DNA from: Planctomycetota bacterium
GTDB taxonomy: Bacteria > Planctomycetota > UBA1135 > UBA2386
Reading direction: 5' to 3'
DNA: 22,672 bases
Assembly (NCBI GenBank): GCA_023433825.1
Contig: JAEYTU010000073.1
Coordinates: forward strand, 1-22,672
The position numbers and the translations under genes were made by a program. Under the pieces are notes generated by a model. It was not told the DNA's origin and ran no database searches. It saw only the letters and a list, made by a program, of their open reading frames with translations. Of this stretch, positions 16,023 to 22,672 are shown in pieces. Numbering within the stretch: the stretch's first letter is position 1; the number at the start of each line of letters is the position of its first letter.

Positions 16023-18223
16023 ACGATCTTCTCGATCTTGTCGATGCGGATCGTGTCGCTGCCAGCGCCCGTCGTCAGCTCGAACTCCTCGCCGACCGTG
16101 CGGCCGAGCAGCGGCTTCGCGAGCGGTGCGCGGTAGTTCAGGACGTCCTCGCCGAGATCCCACGGTCCGAGCACCCGCATCCGAACGGTCTTGCCGGTGT
16201 CGACGTAGGTCAGCGTGACCGCGGTGCCCGGTGCGACGATGTCGTCGGGGACCTGTTGGTCCTCGATCAGGCGCACCTTCCGCAGTTCCTGATCCATCAT
16301 CGCAGCGCGGCCCGTCAGGTTGCGCTGCTCCTCCATCGCCGACTCCCACTCGCTGTTCTCGCTGAGGTCACCGAGCGCGGCGGCGGCGCCGATCGCCTTC
16401 GAGTTCGTCGGGATCTTCTCTTCGACGAGCTTGCGGTACTCCTCCTTCTGCGCGGCGAGACCGACGCGCGTCGAGTAGACGTGGTCGAGTTCCCAGTACG
16501 GCTTCTCCGCCTTCGCGATCAGCTCGGGGTACTTCTTGACCGCGGCGCGCAGGATCATGTCGCTGATCTCCTGCGGGAAGTCCTCGCCGCCGCGCTCGGT
16601 GATCCCGAGATACGTGCGGAGGTCGTCGCGACCGATCGACTCGAGCGCCTTCTGCAGGATCGAGCGACGGCCGGTCATCAGGCTCGTCGCACGCGTCTTG
16701 AGACGCGTCTTCGCCGCCTCCTTCTTGTCGGTCGACAGGACGCGGACGAGGTGCAGCAGAACGCGACCGACGGTCACGGCGTCCGGCGCGTCCTCCATCC
16801 CTTCGAAGACGCCGTCGGCGTGCAGCTTGCCGAACAGGTACGTCAGGACCGGGTGACGCTGCGGATACGGCGCGACCTCCTGCCACAGCGCGAGGATGTT
16901 GCTCGCCTTCCCGTGCTCGACCAGCAGGTCGACGATCTGCTCGACGACGGTCGCCGGCGTGCGCGTCAGCGCTTTCGTGCAGAGTTCGGTCCAGTTGTCG
17001 CCGAGGGCTTTCGGCATCAACTGGATCGCGTGCGTGCGGGCCTCCTGCGTCGCGAGTCGGTCGAACGCCTCCGGACGGAACTCGCCGTTCGAGTCGTGCA
17101 GCAGCAGGCGCAGTTCGGATTCGGCCGTGGCCGCGGTCGGGCGACCCATGTTCTCGAGCAGCAGGATGCCGTCGAGGATGTGAGCGTGGGATGCCGGCTT
17201 CTGGCTCTTCGTCCCAGCCGCCTTCTCGGCGAGCGTCGTCTCGACGCGTTCCTGGACGAGATCGAGGATCGTGTTGCGCGCGTCGTCGTCCTCGCAGCGA
17301 GCGAGGTAGTCGCGGCAGACCGCGATCTCGCCGCCGAGGTCGTCCGCATGGCGCATCGCGAGGCGAGCTTCGTCGGCCAATCCGAGCGGCTTCTTGCGCA
17401 GCACGAACACCGGGCGCGCCGAGCTGCCTTCGATCTGCAGGAACGGGTCCGTCGTCGCAGCCGCGCGGACGCGCTTCCAGAACGCCGGCCATTCCTTCGT
17501 CGGGATCACCGACGGCGAGAGCTGATCCTTGAACTCGGTGCTGGAGATCCGGCCGCGATAGACGCGCGCCGCTTTGTGGATCAGCATCGACGGCGACTTC
17601 GCGGCGAGGCGACGCAGCTCGTCGATTCCGACCAGCTTCATCGCGCGGAGATCGTCGGCCGGCAGCGCGACCATGCTCTCCATCGCCGACGACAGCGGCA
17701 CTTCACTCGTGCGGCCGTTCCCGAACTTGATCCGCAACTCCTGCGTCGCCATGTCGAGGTGCTCGACGACGCCCTCGCCCCAACCGGCGCGGTGGTAGAC
17801 GACGTTGCCGCGGGTGAACGCGCGCAGTCGTTCGAACTCTTCGAAGGCGGCCTGCGCGAGGTTGTCCTCGCGCAACTTCGCTCGATCGCGGAACGGCTGG
17901 TACCAGTCCTCGGCCGCGTACATCTGCTCGTAGAAGCCGAAGAGGCGCTTCGTGAGCTTGTCGTTGTGGGCGCCGTGTCGAACGACCGTCCAGGCGAGTG
18001 TCGCCGCGTCGCCGACCCGTCCCGACCCGGCCAGGGCCTCGACCATTCGCGTCGCGAGGTCGAGGGCTCGCCCGCCCAGGTCGTGTTGGACGAGCGCTTC
18101 GATCGTCTGGCAGTAGATCGTGGTGTCGAAGTCGGCGGGAGCTGCCAGACATTGCTCCCAGGCGCGGTCGAGTTCGTCGACCTGGCGTTGTCGCGCGAAC
18201 GCTACGAGTCGCAGTTGGATCAA
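16019..18223 (-). CDS. greA: Giant Gre transcription-cleavage factor with helical N-terminal extension
   Basis: 734 residues, against about 158 for E. coli GreA. The C-terminal 147 residues are a full Gre module. The coiled-coil hairpin (about 588-650) carries LGDLSENSEW with the two acidic tip residues Asp619 and Glu622 that act in RNA polymerase backtrack cleavage. The C-terminal FKBP-like domain (about 658-734) follows. Residues 139-187 resemble a small SH3/CarD-like barrel (GNVVYHRAGWGEGVVEH). The rest of the front part is alpha-helical with TPR-like pairs (1-130, 200-580). Chlamydial GreA is similarly long, a known PVC-group feature. The start is TTG 18223, after GGAG. It heads a five-gene operon with a predicted promoter at 18260-18287. 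Confidence 0.9.
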   Translation of the reverse strand: MIQLRLVAFARQRQVDELDRAWEQCLAAPADFDTTIYCQTIEALVQHDLGGRALDLATRMVEALAGSGRVGDAATLAWTVVRHGAHNDKLTKRLFGFYEQMYAAEDWYQPFRDRAKLREDNLAQAAFEEFERLRAFTRGNVVYHRAGWGEGVVEHLDMATQELRIKFGNGRTSEVPLSSAMESMVALPADDLRAMKLVGIDELRRLAAKSPSMLIHKAARVYRGRISSTEFKDQLSPSVIPTKEWPAFWKRVRAAATTDPFLQIEGSSARPVFVLRKKPLGLADEARLAMRHADDLGGEIAVCRDYLARCEDDDARNTILDLVQERVETTLAEKAAGTKSQKPASHAHILDGILLLENMGRPTAATAESELRLLLHDSNGEFRPEAFDRLATQEARTHAIQLMPKALGDNWTELCTKALTRTPATVVEQIVDLLVEHGKASNILALWQEVAPYPQRHPVLTYLFGKLHADGVFEGMEDAPDAVTVGRVLLHLVRVLSTDKKEAAKTRLKTRATSLMTGRRSILQKALESIGRDDLRTYLGITERGGEDFPQEISDMILRAAVKKYPELIAKAEKPYWELDHVYSTRVGLAAQKEEYRKLVEEKIPTNSKAIGAAAALGDLSENSEWESAMEEQRNLTGRAAMMDQELRKVRLIEDQQVPDDIVAPGTAVTLTYVDTGKTVRMRVLGPWDLGEDVLNYRAPLAKPLLGRTVGEEFELTTGAGSDTIRIDKIEKIV

Positions 18224-18259
18224 GGGCTCCGCAGCTCCAGAAGGACGGAAGGGCGGAAC

Positions 18260-18287
18260 ACCATATCGGAAGCGACCAGCATGTCCA
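18260..18287 (-). promoter_or_regulatory. Predicted promoter of the Gre operon
   Basis: On the minus strand TGGACA (18282-18287) and TATGGT (18260-18265) are 16 nt apart. TGGACA matches the TTGACA consensus at five of six positions. Transcription would start near 18253, leaving a leader of about 30 nt. It is one of the best sigma-70-like pairs in the window. Confidence 0.5.
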
Positions 18288-18288
18288 C

Positions 18289-18311
18289 CGCGGGGAAGGC
18301 CCTCCCCCGCG
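18289..18311. terminator. Hairpin after the nuclease-fold-like gene
   Basis: CGCGGGG (18289-18295) and CCCCGCG (18305-18311) form a perfect 7-bp stem with a 9-nt loop, about 43 nt beyond the stop of the gene at 18354. A CTCTCgATCCGCG / CTCTCaATCCGCG near-duplicate lies between it and that gene. There is no T-tract. Confidence 0.35.
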
Positions 18312-18353
18312 TGCTGCGCGCGTTCGGCGCGGCTCTCGATCCGCGCGGCGCTC

Positions 18354-19070
18354 TCAATCCGCGAGGCGGTTGATCAGCGTCCCGATCTCGCTCGATGCGC
18401 ACGACTCGTCGTAGACGAGCGGCGTCACGTCGTCGATCACTTCCTCGGGCGCGACGAAGATCACATAGAACTCGAGGCCGTACTGGCGTCGGAAGGCCTC
18501 GATCTTCGTCAGGTTCGGCGAGTCGACCTGCTCGCAGCACTCGATCACGACGGTCTTGCCTTCGCGACCACGGCCGCGCAGGACGATCATCGGCGCGTAG
18601 GCGGCCACGGACTTCTCGCCGAAGCGGACCTCGAAGTGGCGCGGGGTGTGGCTGTGGGTGACGCCGGCGTTCGAGAGCCGGTCGCAGAGGACTTGCTCCA
18701 ACCGGCTGCCGAGGACACGACCGCCGCACCGGCCGAAACCGTTGCCGTGGCCACCGCCGCCGAGCGGCAGGACGTCGCCGTCGTCGAACCCGTTCGTCGG
18801 CCGAACCGACAGCGGGGCCGGGGCGTGACGGACGCGAAGTGGCGGACGGTTGTCGACCTGCGGGTCCTTCGCTCCAGGTGTTCCGGTCGCTCCGGTCGTT
18901 CCGGGCTTGACCGGAGCCTTGCCGAGCTTGGCTGGAGCCGCAGGCGCCTTCGCACTGGCGCGACGGCTCTCGGCCTTGCGTCCTTCGGTGCGGGGTTTGG
19001 ACGTCGAACGACCAGCCGCGGCCGGCTTGGCGGGGACGGACTTCTTGCTCTGGGCACTCTTCGTGGGCAT
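18354..19070 (-). CDS. Protein with basic disordered N-terminus and degenerate nuclease-like C-terminus
   Basis: 238 residues. Residues 1-95 are rich in Lys, Ala, Pro and Ser and resemble histone-H1-like or DNA-binding tails. Residues 118-238 form an alpha/beta domain: helix SRLEQVLCDRL, strands HFEVRF and AYAPMIVL, then KTVVIECCE followed by KIEAFRRQYGLEFYVIFV. The order helix-strand-strand-(ExK-like strand)-helix-strand resembles PD-(D/E)XK nucleases. The usual PD is AP at 159-160, and E-x-K reads E-C-C (177-179), so catalysis is doubtful. The start is ATG 19070 with GGGAG upstream (12-nt spacing, 19083-19088). A TATGCT -10-like hexamer is at 19177-19182. The fold assignment is tentative; the basic tail is certain. 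Confidence 0.75.
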   Translation of the reverse strand: MPTKSAQSKKSVPAKPAAAGRSTSKPRTEGRKAESRRASAKAPAAPAKLGKAPVKPGTTGATGTPGAKDPQVDNRPPLRVRHAPAPLSVRPTNGFDDGDVLPLGGGGHGNGFGRCGGRVLGSRLEQVLCDRLSNAGVTHSHTPRHFEVRFGEKSVAAYAPMIVLRGRGREGKTVVIECCEQVDSPNLTKIEAFRRQYGLEFYVIFVAPEEVIDDVTPLVYDESCASSEIGTLINRLAD

Positions 19071-19186
19071 CGGTGTCTCACTCTCCCTTCGCCGGGATCG
19101 GGGCGATTCGCCTGGGATGGCGCCGGCAAGCACGCGGAGAGGAGAGGCGGACGCCGCGGCTGCCGGAAGCGCGGGGAGCATAGCGA

Positions 19187-19200
19187 GGGTCGCTCGACCC
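19187..19200. terminator. Small hairpin after the calcium-loop protein gene
   Basis: GGGTC (19187-19191) and GACCC (19196-19200) close a GCTC loop, 37 nt beyond the stop at 19238 on the minus strand. A run of Gs precedes it there rather than Ts. It is possibly the end of that transcript. Confidence 0.3.
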
Positions 19201-19237
19201 GGAAGGGGGGGAAGCCCGAACGACCCCTCGCCGCGGG

Positions 19238-21052
19238 TCAGCGAACCGTGACGCGGAGCGCGTTCGTCGTGAACACCGGCAGACGATTCGTCGCGCTGAG
19301 ATCGACGATCGCGAACTGCGTCGTGAACGCGAGCCCGACCAGCGTCGGGTCGTTCGGCAGCGGCAGCGGGACGTAGGTCCGACCGAGGCCGTCGAGGGCG
19401 ATCGGTCCGACGTTCAGCAGTGGCAGCGTGTAGAGCGTGCAGCCGGGCATGTTCAGAACGCCCAGGTCGACGGTGGCCCGCTGCAGGCCGAGCAGCATCG
19501 TCACGGGCTGGCCAGGCATGCCGCGCAGCATGCCGATCTCGAAGCCGGCGTTGCCGTGACGCGGTTCGCCACCGAGAGCGTCCATGACCGGGAACATCGA
19601 TCCCGTCGTCGCGCAGCCGCGACCCTCCGGCGCCAATCCGGCGGGGAACGGGCCCGGCATCGTGCCGGCACGGATCGGGTCGCTGCCGCGACCGAACGGT
19701 CCGAACTGGACGCTGAACGGATACGGGAACGGCGACGGCGTGAAGAACGGCTGCACGACTTCGTTCGCCTCGATGACGCCGTTCGAGTTCGCGTCGACGC
19801 AGGTCCACACGCAGTCGCGATTGCGGTTCTCGCCGTAGACGTGCAGCGCGCCGTCGGCGGCGCCGATGTCCTGCACGAGGTCGTTCAACGTCGTCAGCGA
19901 GGTCTGCGTCGCACGATCGGGGAGGGCGATCGGCGCGACGTTGTTCCACGTCTGGCCGCTGACGTTGACGTAGAGATCGAGTTCACCGGCGTCGATCTGC
20001 TCGTTGAAGTTCCGATCGACGACGCGGTAGACGAGGCCGCTGACCAGTTGGTTGTTCAGGTTCGTGTTGCCCCACCCGGTCGGGCGGTAGTCGGCCGTGA
20101 TGTAGTAGGCGTCGTATCCCGGCAACACGCCGCGCGGATCGATCTCGAGCATGCTGACGTGCGCGAACGTCGGGTGGAACTGCGTCCCGCCGAGATTCTG
20201 GAGGTCGTAGTTCGGGAAGCGACCACCGGTCGCGAAGTCGGGATGCGTCGGCAGTCCGTTCAGCGTCGACGGGTTGAACCAGAGCTGCGCCGACGCCGTG
20301 CCGTTCGAGTCGGTGAACGCGTACCACGCGAACATGTCGGGCGTGCGCGGCGTGCTCGACTGGTTCGGACCGTGGTTGTAGGCGAGCACCCTGCCGGACG
20401 GCGTCACGCGCACGCGGATCCAGGCGTCGGCGACGAGCGCAACCGGGCCGTTCGTGCCCGGCACCGTCAGCCCCTTCGTCGCGTCGACGAACACCGAAGC
20501 CTCGCCGGCGTCCTGCGCGTCGCCGTCGCCGTTCAGGTCGACGAGCCGATGGATGCCCTTTCGCCCGGTGTCGAGAGCGACGTAGACGATCGTGCGGCCA
20601 TTCGCGACGTCGCGATGCACGGCGATCGAGTCCGGCGCGTTGGACGTTCCGAACGAGTGGAACAGCGTCACCTCGGCGTTCGAGAGCACACCGTCGTGAT
20701 CGAGGTCGACGCCGCGCATCACGCAACCGGCGCCCGACGCCGACGAGTCGACGAAGTAGAACGCGTACTCGCCGTTCTCGGCGACGGCGCGAAGGTCGGC
20801 GAAGAAACCGCCAGCGTTGCCGTTGCCTTGCGGGCCGCTGAAGCACTGGCGGAGGAACGGGAACAACTCGGTGTTCGCGTCGATCAGGCCGTCCTTGTCG
20901 AGGTCGCGATAGCGCGTGACCGGGAACGAATTGCCGCCGGTGGCCGAGGGGCCGACGTTGTCGGCGAAGCCGACTCCGAAGAGGTGATCCTGCGACGCGG
21001 CGGTGCCGACGGTCAGGAGCAGGACGAGGGGAAGTGTCAGCGTGTGCGTCAT
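19238..21052 (-). CDS. Secreted calcium-loop protein with C-terminal beta domain
   Basis: 604 residues with signal peptide MTHTLTLPLVLLLTVGTAASQ. Five Asp/Asn-rich loops resemble EF-hand or dockerin calcium sites: DLDKDGLIDANTE (50-62), DLDHDGVLSNAE (116-127), DLNGDGDAQDAGE (172-184), DRNFNEQIDAGE (346-357) and DANSNGVIEANE (420-431). Three have the exact 12-residue form with Glu at position 12; two carry one extra residue before the Glu. The stretches between are beta-rich. The last 90 residues (about 515-604) contain LGRTYVPLPLPNDPTLVGL and resemble the tail of the M14 carboxypeptidase. The start is ATG 21052. A TAGCGT hexamer lies 31 nt upstream. The function is probably extracellular binding or structure; no catalytic motif is seen. 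Confidence 0.85.
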   Translation of the reverse strand: MTHTLTLPLVLLLTVGTAASQDHLFGVGFADNVGPSATGGNSFPVTRYRDLDKDGLIDANTELFPFLRQCFSGPQGNGNAGGFFADLRAVAENGEYAFYFVDSSASGAGCVMRGVDLDHDGVLSNAEVTLFHSFGTSNAPDSIAVHRDVANGRTIVYVALDTGRKGIHRLVDLNGDGDAQDAGEASVFVDATKGLTVPGTNGPVALVADAWIRVRVTPSGRVLAYNHGPNQSSTPRTPDMFAWYAFTDSNGTASAQLWFNPSTLNGLPTHPDFATGGRFPNYDLQNLGGTQFHPTFAHVSMLEIDPRGVLPGYDAYYITADYRPTGWGNTNLNNQLVSGLVYRVVDRNFNEQIDAGELDLYVNVSGQTWNNVAPIALPDRATQTSLTTLNDLVQDIGAADGALHVYGENRNRDCVWTCVDANSNGVIEANEVVQPFFTPSPFPYPFSVQFGPFGRGSDPIRAGTMPGPFPAGLAPEGRGCATTGSMFPVMDALGGEPRHGNAGFEIGMLRGMPGQPVTMLLGLQRATVDLGVLNMPGCTLYTLPLLNVGPIALDGLGRTYVPLPLPNDPTLVGLAFTTQFAIVDLSATNRLPVFTTNALRVTVR

Positions 21053-21184
21053 GGTGCGTTCGTGCGGGGACTCGAAAGCGGCCACGCTAGGTCGCGCCGT
21101 GAAGGTCCTGCCCCGCTTCGGATGAAGGGCCCGCGACCGGCGCCGACGATCGGCTCGGGGCAGGAACGTGGTTCCGCGACCTGC

Positions 21185-21190
21185 TAGCCT
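21185..21190 (+). promoter_or_regulatory. Putative -10 element (near-leaderless)
   Basis: TGC-TAGCCT ends 8 nt before the GTG at 21199. The preceding TG makes it an extended -10-like site. No -35 is recognised. Confidence 0.35.
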
Positions 21191-21198
21191 CGCGCGCC

Positions 21199-21717
21199 GT
21201 GGATCGCCTCGCGTTCGCCGCCGGATGCATGTTCGTCGTCGTCGGCGTCGCGCTCGCACACCGCGCGTGGCCGATGTCGTTCGGGGACGCGATCGCGCGC
21301 GTCGTCGACGGCGACGCCGATCGCCGGGAATGGACCCGCTGCCTACGGGTCCTTCGCGACGCGGGGCTGCGCCGCGCCGAACTCGGCGAGATTCACGCTG
21401 GCCGCGTCGCGGCGTCGGCCGCGGTGCTGCTCGGTGACGCCGATGGGTACCGCGCCGCGTGTCGGGCGCTGCATCGCCACGCCGGAGTTCCAGAGGAACT
21501 GCCCGGCGCCGGCGGACTCGCGCGGCCGGGCGATGCCGTCGTCGAAGCGCTCGGCGAAGCGATGCTGCAGCGGTTCTTCGAAGGCAACGCCGCCGAGGCG
21601 CGCGGCGACGTGACGACGGCGCGCGCGCGCTACGAACAGGTCGCGGCGGCCGCGTTCTTGCGGCACTCCGAGTTGATGGCGTCCATCGCTGCGGCGGCGC
21701 TGGCTCGCGTTCCCTGA
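21199..21717 (+). CDS. Small membrane-anchored protein of unknown function
   Basis: 172 residues. The N-terminal hydrophobic segment LAFAAGCMFVVVGVALA (4-20) is a signal anchor. The remainder is alpha-helical and Ala/Arg-rich. Segments such as GRVAASAAVLLGDADGYRAACRALHRH and NAAEARGDVTTARARYEQVAAAA have TPR/SEL1-like periodicity, so it may be a short tetratricopeptide protein facing the periplasm. The start is GTG 21199 with no Shine-Dalgarno. I do not recognise a family. It is followed by a 14-bp tandem repeat and then the PilT-like gene, which is 100 bp downstream on the same strand. Confidence 0.7.
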   Translation: MDRLAFAAGCMFVVVGVALAHRAWPMSFGDAIARVVDGDADRREWTRCLRVLRDAGLRRAELGEIHAGRVAASAAVLLGDADGYRAACRALHRHAGVPEELPGAGGLARPGDAVVEALGEAMLQRFFEGNAAEARGDVTTARARYEQVAAAAFLRHSELMASIAAAALARVP

Positions 21718-21719
21718 CG

Positions 21720-21770
21720 CCTCCTCCCTCGAGCCTCCTCCCTCGAGCCTTCGCCCTCAAGCCTCCGCGG
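21720..21770 (+). repeat. 14-bp tandem repeat, pyrimidine-rich
   Basis: CCTCCTCCCTCGAG appears twice exactly (21720-21733, 21734-21747). A third copy, CCTTCGCCCTCAAG (21748-21761), has three changes, and a partial fourth follows. It begins 3 nt after the upstream gene's stop. The strand is almost all pyrimidine, so the complement is GGAGG-rich. Confidence 0.85.
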
Positions 21771-21804
21771 TCCTGCGGCCGATCTGCGGACTTCCCGGAG
21801 TTCT

Positions 21805-21810
21805 GGAGGG
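21805..21810 (+). promoter_or_regulatory. Perfect Shine-Dalgarno of the PilT-like gene
   Basis: GGAGGG lies 7 nt before ATG 21818. It is the clearest ribosome-binding site in the window and fixes the start of the PilT-like gene. Confidence 0.85.
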
Positions 21811-21817
21811 ACGAAAC

Positions 21818-22672
21818 ATGCAGGAACGCCGCAGCATCGACGACACGCGCCTCGGGGCGATCTTGCTCGAGAACCCGATGATGCGGGAGGAAGACCTCGA
21901 GCGGTGCCTGCAGATCCAGGCGCTGACCGGTCAGAGCCGGCCGCTCGGTCGAGTCCTCGTCGAAGAGGGCCTGATCACCGAGCCCGAACTCGAACACCTC
22001 CTCGAACTGCAGGCGCGCCGCCGCCGGCTGATCCAGGGCGTTCGCCTGGTCGAAGGCGCCGATCCCGACGCCTATCTGCGCAGCGCCGTCGAGTGCGGCG
22101 CGTCGGACGTCTACCTCAGCGAGGGACGCCCGGTCATGGTCCGCGTCGCGGGCTCGCTGCAGCCGCTGTCGGAGGAGTCGCTCGCACCGCCGGAGATCTG
22201 GCAGTTCGTCCGTGACCACCTCGGGCACGACGCACTCGACATCCTGGCTGGCGAGCGTTCGCTCGGGCAGGAGTTCGATCACCCCGAGTTCGGCCGCGGT
22301 CGCCTGCGTGCGTTCCGTCACCTGGACGGCATCGGCGTCCACGTTCGGATCCACCCGACGAAGGTCCGCGACGTGAAGGCTGCGAACCTGCCGAACGCGG
22401 TCGTCGAAGCCGTTCGCGCCGGTCGCGGTCTGGTCCTGATCGGATCGCAAGCGCGCGGCGGCCTCAGCGAGACGCTTTCGACGCTGACCCGTGAACTCGT
22501 CGCGCTCGAAGGCCGGATGGTCGTCGTGCTCGACGACAGCCTCGAAGCGCCGATGCCCGACGGCCCGGCCGTCGTCGTCCGTCGTCGGGTCGGCGAGCAC
22601 GTCGCCGACACCGCGACCGGGCTCCGCGCGGCGCTCGCGCTGTGCGCCGACGCGATCGTCGCGGCCGACGTC
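21818..22672 (+). CDS. MshEN-PilT-like protein with degenerate ATPase motifs (partial)
   Basis: 285 codons are visible; the gene runs off the right edge. Residues 10-66 form an MshEN-type module (LGAILLENPMMREEDLERCLQIQ, then LGRVLVEEGLITEPELEHLLELQ), a domain that often binds cyclic-di-GMP or a partner in type IV pilus/type II secretion ATPases. Residues 84-180 match the PilT N-terminal domain (SAVECGASDVYLSEGRPVMVRVAGSLQPL). The P-loop region reads GLVLIGSQARGGLSETLSTL (205-224), so the Walker A lysine is missing. The Walker B-like VVVLDD lacks the usual EDPIE, and the later LRAALALCADAIVAAD replaces the conserved LRxxLRxDPDxIxxGE. It is therefore likely a non-hydrolysing, regulatory PilT homologue. 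Confidence 0.85.
   Translation, partial: MQERRSIDDTRLGAILLENPMMREEDLERCLQIQALTGQSRPLGRVLVEEGLITEPELEHLLELQARRRRLIQGVRLVEGADPDAYLRSAVECGASDVYLSEGRPVMVRVAGSLQPLSEESLAPPEIWQFVRDHLGHDALDILAGERSLGQEFDHPEFGRGRLRAFRHLDGIGVHVRIHPTKVRDVKAANLPNAVVEAVRAGRGLVLIGSQARGGLSETLSTLTRELVALEGRMVVVLDDSLEAPMPDGPAVVVRRRVGEHVADTATGLRAALALCADAIVAADV

Noticed and set aside
15806..18373. 855-codon plus-strand ORF opposite the Gre gene
   Set aside because: It is an antisense by-product; the opposite frame has full Gre motifs.
21720..21770. CRISPR-like array
   Set aside because: The repeats are contiguous 14-mers without spacers.
21053..22600. Upstream extension of the calcium-loop ORF to 1120 codons
   Set aside because: The extension is low-complexity Arg/Asp sequence antisense to the PilT-like gene; the signal peptide fixes the start at 21052.

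Overview
The window is a compact, high-GC bacterial chromosome segment with about 17 complete protein genes, one tRNA and a gene cut by each edge. No insertion sequence, phage, CRISPR array or rRNA is visible. The best guess is a member of the PVC group, probably a high-GC planctomycete. The main clue is a roughly 730-residue Gre factor with a long helical N-terminal extension, an arrangement known from chlamydial GreA. Secreted proteins ending in a beta-rich tail domain fit as well. This assignment is an inference, not a database result.

Layout. 1-1100: a histidine-phosphatase (SixA-like) start runs off the left edge, followed by rpiA on the minus strand. 1094-4567: feoB-feoA (ferrous iron uptake) with a downstream membrane-anchored beta-sandwich protein, tightly overlapped on the plus strand. 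4590-6267: a CDF metal exporter with a manganese-type metal site, divergent from a lipoprotein. 6253-7812: murJ (lipid II flippase) on the minus strand, divergent from a secreted M14 zinc carboxypeptidase at 8100-9902. 10114-11250: citrate synthase with a structured upstream region. 11453-13058: apaH and an inositol-monophosphatase-like gene, convergent and overlapping by 20 bp. 13080-13152: a CAT-anticodon tRNA.

13208-18223 is a five-gene minus-strand operon that starts at 18223: giant Gre factor, alpha/beta hydrolase, D-threonine aldolase-type PLP enzyme, TPR protein and a GNAT-like small protein. 18354-19070 encodes a protein with a basic disordered N-terminus and a nuclease-fold-like C-terminus that lacks key catalytic residues. 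19238-21052 encodes a large secreted protein with five EF-hand/dockerin-like calcium loops. 21199-21717 encodes a small membrane-anchored protein. From 21818 to the right edge is an MshEN-PilT-like protein whose Walker motifs are visibly degenerate.

Two themes stand out. First, five genes carry a TAnnnT hexamer 7-9 nt before the start codon and no Shine-Dalgarno sequence, which suggests leaderless mRNAs; the PilT-like gene, by contrast, has a perfect Shine-Dalgarno. Second, several proteins keep a family fold but depart from its catalytic or metal-binding consensus (PilT-like, nuclease-like, CDF). I found no convincing wholly new multi-gene system. The strongest leads are the PilT-like pseudo-ATPase, the Gre-fusion operon and the leaderless promoter pattern. 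Many long ORFs on opposite strands are by-products of the GC-rich codon pattern and are omitted.
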